Origin: Paenibacillus pabuli
Lineage (GTDB): Bacteria > Bacillota > Bacilli > Paenibacillales > Paenibacillaceae
NCBI RefSeq assembly: GCF_039831995.1
Contig: NZ_JBDOIO010000004.1
Location: 1,116,001 to 1,180,000, forward strand
Direction of reading: 5' to 3'
Length of the DNA stretch: 64,000 nt
The notes below the pieces were generated by a model. That model was not told where the DNA came from. It saw nothing but the letters and a program-made list of their open reading frames with translations, and searched no databases. Position 1 is the first letter of the stretch, and each line of letters begins with the position of its first letter. The position numbers and the translations under genes are program-made. Below are positions 61,052 through 64,000 of this stretch, piece by piece.

Positions 61052-61960
61052 ATGTTAACCGGTATTCGGGAAACGAGGCAAGATAAAATTTTTCTAACCT
61101 TGAATTATATCTACGTTACGATTGCTTTCCTTCTGGTGGCTTACCCGCTGGTATATATGATTAGCGCGTCCATCAGCAATCCGAAGGAAGTTGCTTCAGG
61201 GGCAATGTGGCTATTTCCCAAAGATATCACGTTTGAAGGCTATGAGCGCGTGCTTCAGGATCAACGGATCTGGTCAGGTTACGCGAACACTATTCTGTAT
61301 ACGGTTGTCGGTACTGCCGTGAACCTGGCGTTCACGATTCCAGCGGCCTATGCTCTCAGCAGAAGAGATCTGGTCGGCAGAGGGTTCTTTATGGGCACCT
61401 TTATGTTCACGATGTTCTTCGGTGGTGGGCTGGTACCAAGTTATCTGCTGATTAAGGAGCTGGGCATGATTAACAGCATGTGGGCACTGATTTTGCCTTC
61501 CGCAGCTTCGGTATGGAACATCATCGTCTCCCGCACCTTCTTCCAGGGAACGATCCCGAGCGAGCTTCAGGAAGCCGCACAGATCGACGGTTGTTCTAAT
61601 TTCAAGCTGTTTTTCAAAATCGTACTGCCGCTGTCTATGCCGATCATTGCCGTTATGGCTCTCTTCTATGGTGTAGGACACTGGAACAGTTATTTCTCAG
61701 CAATGATTTATTTGAATGATTCGGCTAAATATCCGCTTCAGCTCGTGTTAAGACAGATCCTCGTTTTGCAGGAAATGTCAGCCCAAGGCTCCGGCATGAT
61801 GGACGGATCAGCCGCATCGGCGCTGAATAACAAAGCCGAAGTGGCGGCACTCGTCCGTTATGCCGTCATTATTGTATCTACACTTCCGATCATTATCATA
61901 TATCCGTTTTTGCAGCGATATTTCGTACAGGGTGTCATGATCGGTTCCGTTAAGGGCTGA
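61052..61960 (+). CDS. lplC: ABC transporter permease, LplC-like
   Basis: Second permease, 302 residues, six spans. EAA motif LQEAAQIDGCSNFKLFFKIVLP. FFGGGLVPSYLLIKELGMINS and the C-terminal YPFLQRYFVQGVMIGSVKG are hallmarks of the LplC/YtcP group. AAAGGAGGAGG precedes ATG 61052, 13 bases after the lplB-like stop. Forms the channel with the preceding protein. Confidence 0.93.
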   Translation: MLTGIRETRQDKIFLTLNYIYVTIAFLLVAYPLVYMISASISNPKEVASGAMWLFPKDITFEGYERVLQDQRIWSGYANTILYTVVGTAVNLAFTIPAAYALSRRDLVGRGFFMGTFMFTMFFGGGLVPSYLLIKELGMINSMWALILPSAASVWNIIVSRTFFQGTIPSELQEAAQIDGCSNFKLFFKIVLPLSMPIIAVMALFYGVGHWNSYFSAMIYLNDSAKYPLQLVLRQILVLQEMSAQGSGMMDGSAASALNNKAEVAALVRYAVIIVSTLPIIIIYPFLQRYFVQGVMIGSVKG

Positions 61961-61998
61961 TCTATACCAAATAAATCATCATAAAGGGAGTTGTTGTC

Positions 61999-63618
61999 AT
62001 GAAGAGAGCTCACAAGAAATCAACGGTTCTTTTAAGTCTGATCCTTGCTGCGAGTATGCTTGCAGCATGCGGAGCATCTCCTGATGGCGGTTCAACCGCT
62101 GAGCCGGGCACACCGGAAGAGACAGGGGTGAAGCAAGAGGGCTTTCCTATTGTGGAGGAACCCATCACATTGACCATGATGTCTCAGGATGTAGGTGTGG
62201 CAGACTGGAATACCATGCCGGTTATTCAGGAAGCAGAGAAGCTTACGAACATCAAGTTTGAATTCCAGCTCACTCCGATTGACAGCTTTGCAACCAAGAA
62301 AAACCTGGTCTTTGCAAGTGGTGATTTGCCTGATGTACTGTACGGAGCCGATCTTACGCCAGCAGAGCAGGTGACCTATGGCACCCAAGGCTCACTTATC
62401 CCGCTTGAACCCTACATTGATGGGGGATATGCTCCAAACCTTAAAAAATTGTTCGATGAAAATCCGGACATTCGCAAATCGTTCACAACGCCTGAAGGAC
62501 ACATTTACGCTCTTCCATTCATCGACAGTGCTGCCGTCTGGTATCGCAGCCCGATGTGGTATAACGGCAGTATGCTGGAAGCACTTGGTGTAAAGGAACT
62601 GCCGAAGACAACAGAGGAATTGTACGCATTACTGAAGCGGGTGAAGACGGAAGATCCGAATGGCAACGGCAAGGCGGATGAAATTCCGCTGACTTCCGTG
62701 AAGCTGGACGATCTGCGGATGTATTTTCTGGGCTTCTGGGGCATGTATGATCCCGTCGTTTACGTGGATAAGCAGGATAAAGTGTTTTACAGCCCGATGC
62801 AGGAAGGATACAAAGGGTATTTGGAATTTATGAATCGCTTGTGGAAGGAGGATCTGCTGGATCACGAGACCTTCTCCCAAACGCCTGAGCAGAAAAAAGC
62901 CAAAGGAGAAAACAATCAAATTGCCCTCTTTAATGACTATTTCTCCTACTTTACACTGGGTGGCGATCCGGAGGAGGCAATGAAAAACCCGCTTATGACA
63001 CCGGTAGCGAGCGACATTGCAGGAACTCCCGTTTACGGTATGCATCCAGGCCTCTCTGCTAACGGAACATTTGCCATCACAAGTGTGAACGAGCATCCCG
63101 AAGCAACCATGCGCTGGATCGACTATTTGTATTCCACCGAGGGACAAACGCTCTTCAATCAAGGTCCTGAAGGCACGTTGTGGCAGTATACCAACAAAGA
63201 TACGTTTGAAAAAGAATGGCTGCCTGTTCCGGGCGGCGGCGATCGTGAAGAGTACAGAGGCACCATTACTCCAAACTTCGGCATGCTGACTCCGGGTCAT
63301 AACTCACCGGAGCTGACGAATGGTCTCACGACAGAATTTGACGAGTGGATTGCGAAGGAGAACGAAGAGAAGCTGATACCAATCGGTAAAGCGCCGTTCC
63401 CGAATGCATATTTGACCAACGAACAGCAGGATGAAGCGTCTGCATTATTGTCTGACCTTAATACGTACGTGAAGCAGATGGAAGCGAAGTTTGTAACCGG
63501 GGAAGAGCCTTTGTCCAACTGGGACAGCTATGTCGAACAGATAAAGAAAATGGGCGGAGACCGGATTCAGGAAATCTATCAGGAAGTGTACGATACGTGG
63601 AATGCCTCGGGCGAGTAA
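61999..63618 (+). CDS. lplA: Extracellular sugar-binding lipoprotein, LplA-like
   Basis: Substrate-binding subunit of 539 residues. Signal peptide with lipobox MLAAC (Cys22 or so), then a Gly/Pro-rich linker. LTMMSQDVGVADWNTMPVIQEAEKLTNI and the calcium-type DPNGNGKADEIPLT loop are typical of the large Paenibacillus binding proteins (LplA, YtcQ). Likely ligand is a plant- or glycan-derived oligosaccharide. AAAGGGAG precedes the ATG. Last gene of the operon. Confidence 0.93.
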   Translation: MKRAHKKSTVLLSLILAASMLAACGASPDGGSTAEPGTPEETGVKQEGFPIVEEPITLTMMSQDVGVADWNTMPVIQEAEKLTNIKFEFQLTPIDSFATKKNLVFASGDLPDVLYGADLTPAEQVTYGTQGSLIPLEPYIDGGYAPNLKKLFDENPDIRKSFTTPEGHIYALPFIDSAAVWYRSPMWYNGSMLEALGVKELPKTTEELYALLKRVKTEDPNGNGKADEIPLTSVKLDDLRMYFLGFWGMYDPVVYVDKQDKVFYSPMQEGYKGYLEFMNRLWKEDLLDHETFSQTPEQKKAKGENNQIALFNDYFSYFTLGGDPEEAMKNPLMTPVASDIAGTPVYGMHPGLSANGTFAITSVNEHPEATMRWIDYLYSTEGQTLFNQGPEGTLWQYTNKDTFEKEWLPVPGGGDREEYRGTITPNFGMLTPGHNSPELTNGLTTEFDEWIAKENEEKLIPIGKAPFPNAYLTNEQQDEASALLSDLNTYVKQMEAKFVTGEEPLSNWDSYVEQIKKMGGDRIQEIYQEVYDTWNASGE

Positions 63619-63661
63619 TCGTAATAGATTCTTCGTTTGCAATAAGTTGAAGTAACAGAAA

Positions 63662-63705
63662 AAAGCCAACATCGACGGAATTCTGATCGTTCGTCTGTTG
63701 GCTTT
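63662..63705. terminator. Bidirectional terminator
   Basis: AAGCCAACA / TGTTGGCTT outer stem enclosing CGACGGA / TTCGTC-type pairing. T-rich on the minus strand (six T) for the AraC gene, and serves the ABC operon on the plus strand. Confidence 0.8.
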
Positions 63706-63712
63706 CCTGTTA

Positions 63713-64000
63713 TTAGCTGGCAGATTCAGTCCCCTCATCACTACCCGGGGTGCGATGAAGCTTGCGATATTGCCCGGGAGTAAGCCCAGTCTCTTTCTTG
63801 AATTTACGGATAAAATTCGGCGTATCCAGATACCCAACTTCCAGAATGAGATCTTTTAGGGGAGTATCCGTCGTTTTCAGTTGTTGAAACACCCTGTCGA
63901 GTCGTTTTTGCCAAATGTACTGAAGGAAGTTGATTCCGGTCTTCTCCTTAAAGGAACGGCTGACATGGGACGGTGAAACTTCAAATTCATAGGCAAGCGT
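63713..64000 (-). CDS. AraC-family transcriptional regulator, C-terminal part (N-terminus beyond window)
   Basis: The frame is open to the window edge; 95 residues and the TAA stop are visible. EFEVSPSHVSRSFKEKTGINF is the first part of the double HTH and DLILEVGYLDTPNFIRKFKKETGLTPGQYRK the second, the classic AraC/XylS signature. It is convergent with the LplBCA-like operon, whose regulator it may be. An N-terminal response-regulator domain (YesN type) cannot be judged from here. Confidence 0.93.
   Translation of the reverse strand, partial: TLAYEFEVSPSHVSRSFKEKTGINFLQYIWQKRLDRVFQQLKTTDTPLKDLILEVGYLDTPNFIRKFKKETGLTPGQYRKLHRTPGSDEGTESAS

Noticed and set aside
1..64000. CRISPR arrays, insertion sequences or prophage genes
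   Set aside because: No regularly spaced repeats, transposase motifs or phage structural genes were found on either strand.

Overview
The window looks like a chromosomal segment of a Paenibacillus-type member of the Bacillota. The evidence is the strong AGGAGG-type ribosome binding sites, frequent TTG and GTG starts, bacillithiol- and Bacillus-type conserved genes (YtxJ, YlbF/YlbG, YlaN, YktB, YugN, AcuA, CcpA, SpeA, DgcP) and an LplABC-type sugar transporter. Gene order is that of a housekeeping backbone. I see no phage, transposon, integrase, CRISPR array or rRNA gene. One tRNA gene (Val, anticodon GAC) is present.

Layout. 1-5.6 kb: the 3' part of an M16 presequence-protease-like peptidase, uracil-DNA glycosylase, a LOG-family protein and a tiny YjcZ-like sporulation protein. 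5.6-14.2 kb: glycerophosphodiesterase, a Fur-box-controlled pair of siderophore permeases behind a leader peptide, small membrane proteins and lipoproteins, manganese catalase, a frameshifted secreted-protein gene, and small DUF proteins. 14.3-20.5 kb: tRNA-Val, an AT-rich acyltransferase, an Ohr peroxidase with an OhrR-like operator, a YdhK/CopL-like lipoprotein with a CsoR-type operator, a TetR-SDR pair and DUF proteins. 20.6-29.9 kb: arginine decarboxylase, an MFS transporter, YktB, 6-phosphogluconate dehydrogenase, shikimate kinase, rhodanese, a divergent EPSP synthase and a CoA-binding protein. 30.1-33.8 kb: a NagE-like EIICBA fused by a 4-base overlap to its own Enzyme I. 33.9-40.3 kb: DJ-1/PfpI, bacilliredoxin YtxJ, CcpA, MTA/SAH nucleosidase, and divergent acuA/acsA with a cre box. 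40.4-53.5 kb: penicillin-binding protein 1A, ribosomal protein S4 with a structured leader, diguanylate cyclase DgcP, M29 aminopeptidase, an HPr-like protein lacking the active-site histidine, YlaN, a Ca2+/H+ exchanger, an Asp23 protein, FtsW and YugN. 53.7-64 kb: an M20 amidohydrolase, an XPB-type helicase with a large partner gene, YlbF/YlbG, a three-gene LplBCA-like ABC operon with a cre box, and the end of an AraC regulator.

How the parts connect. Carbon control recurs: CcpA is encoded here and good cre boxes sit before acsA and the ABC operon. A PTS permease with Enzyme I and a serine-only HPr homologue lie in the same window. Iron and redox control also recur: a Fur box, the YlaN protein known to act with Fur, and OhrR- and CsoR-type operators.

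The points most worth a second look are the XPB helicase with its partner, the HPr homologue without its histidine, the coupled leader peptide before the siderophore permeases, the poly-A frameshift at 11.64 kb, and the divergent AroA. All functional calls are from reading the sequence and family knowledge; no database search was run.
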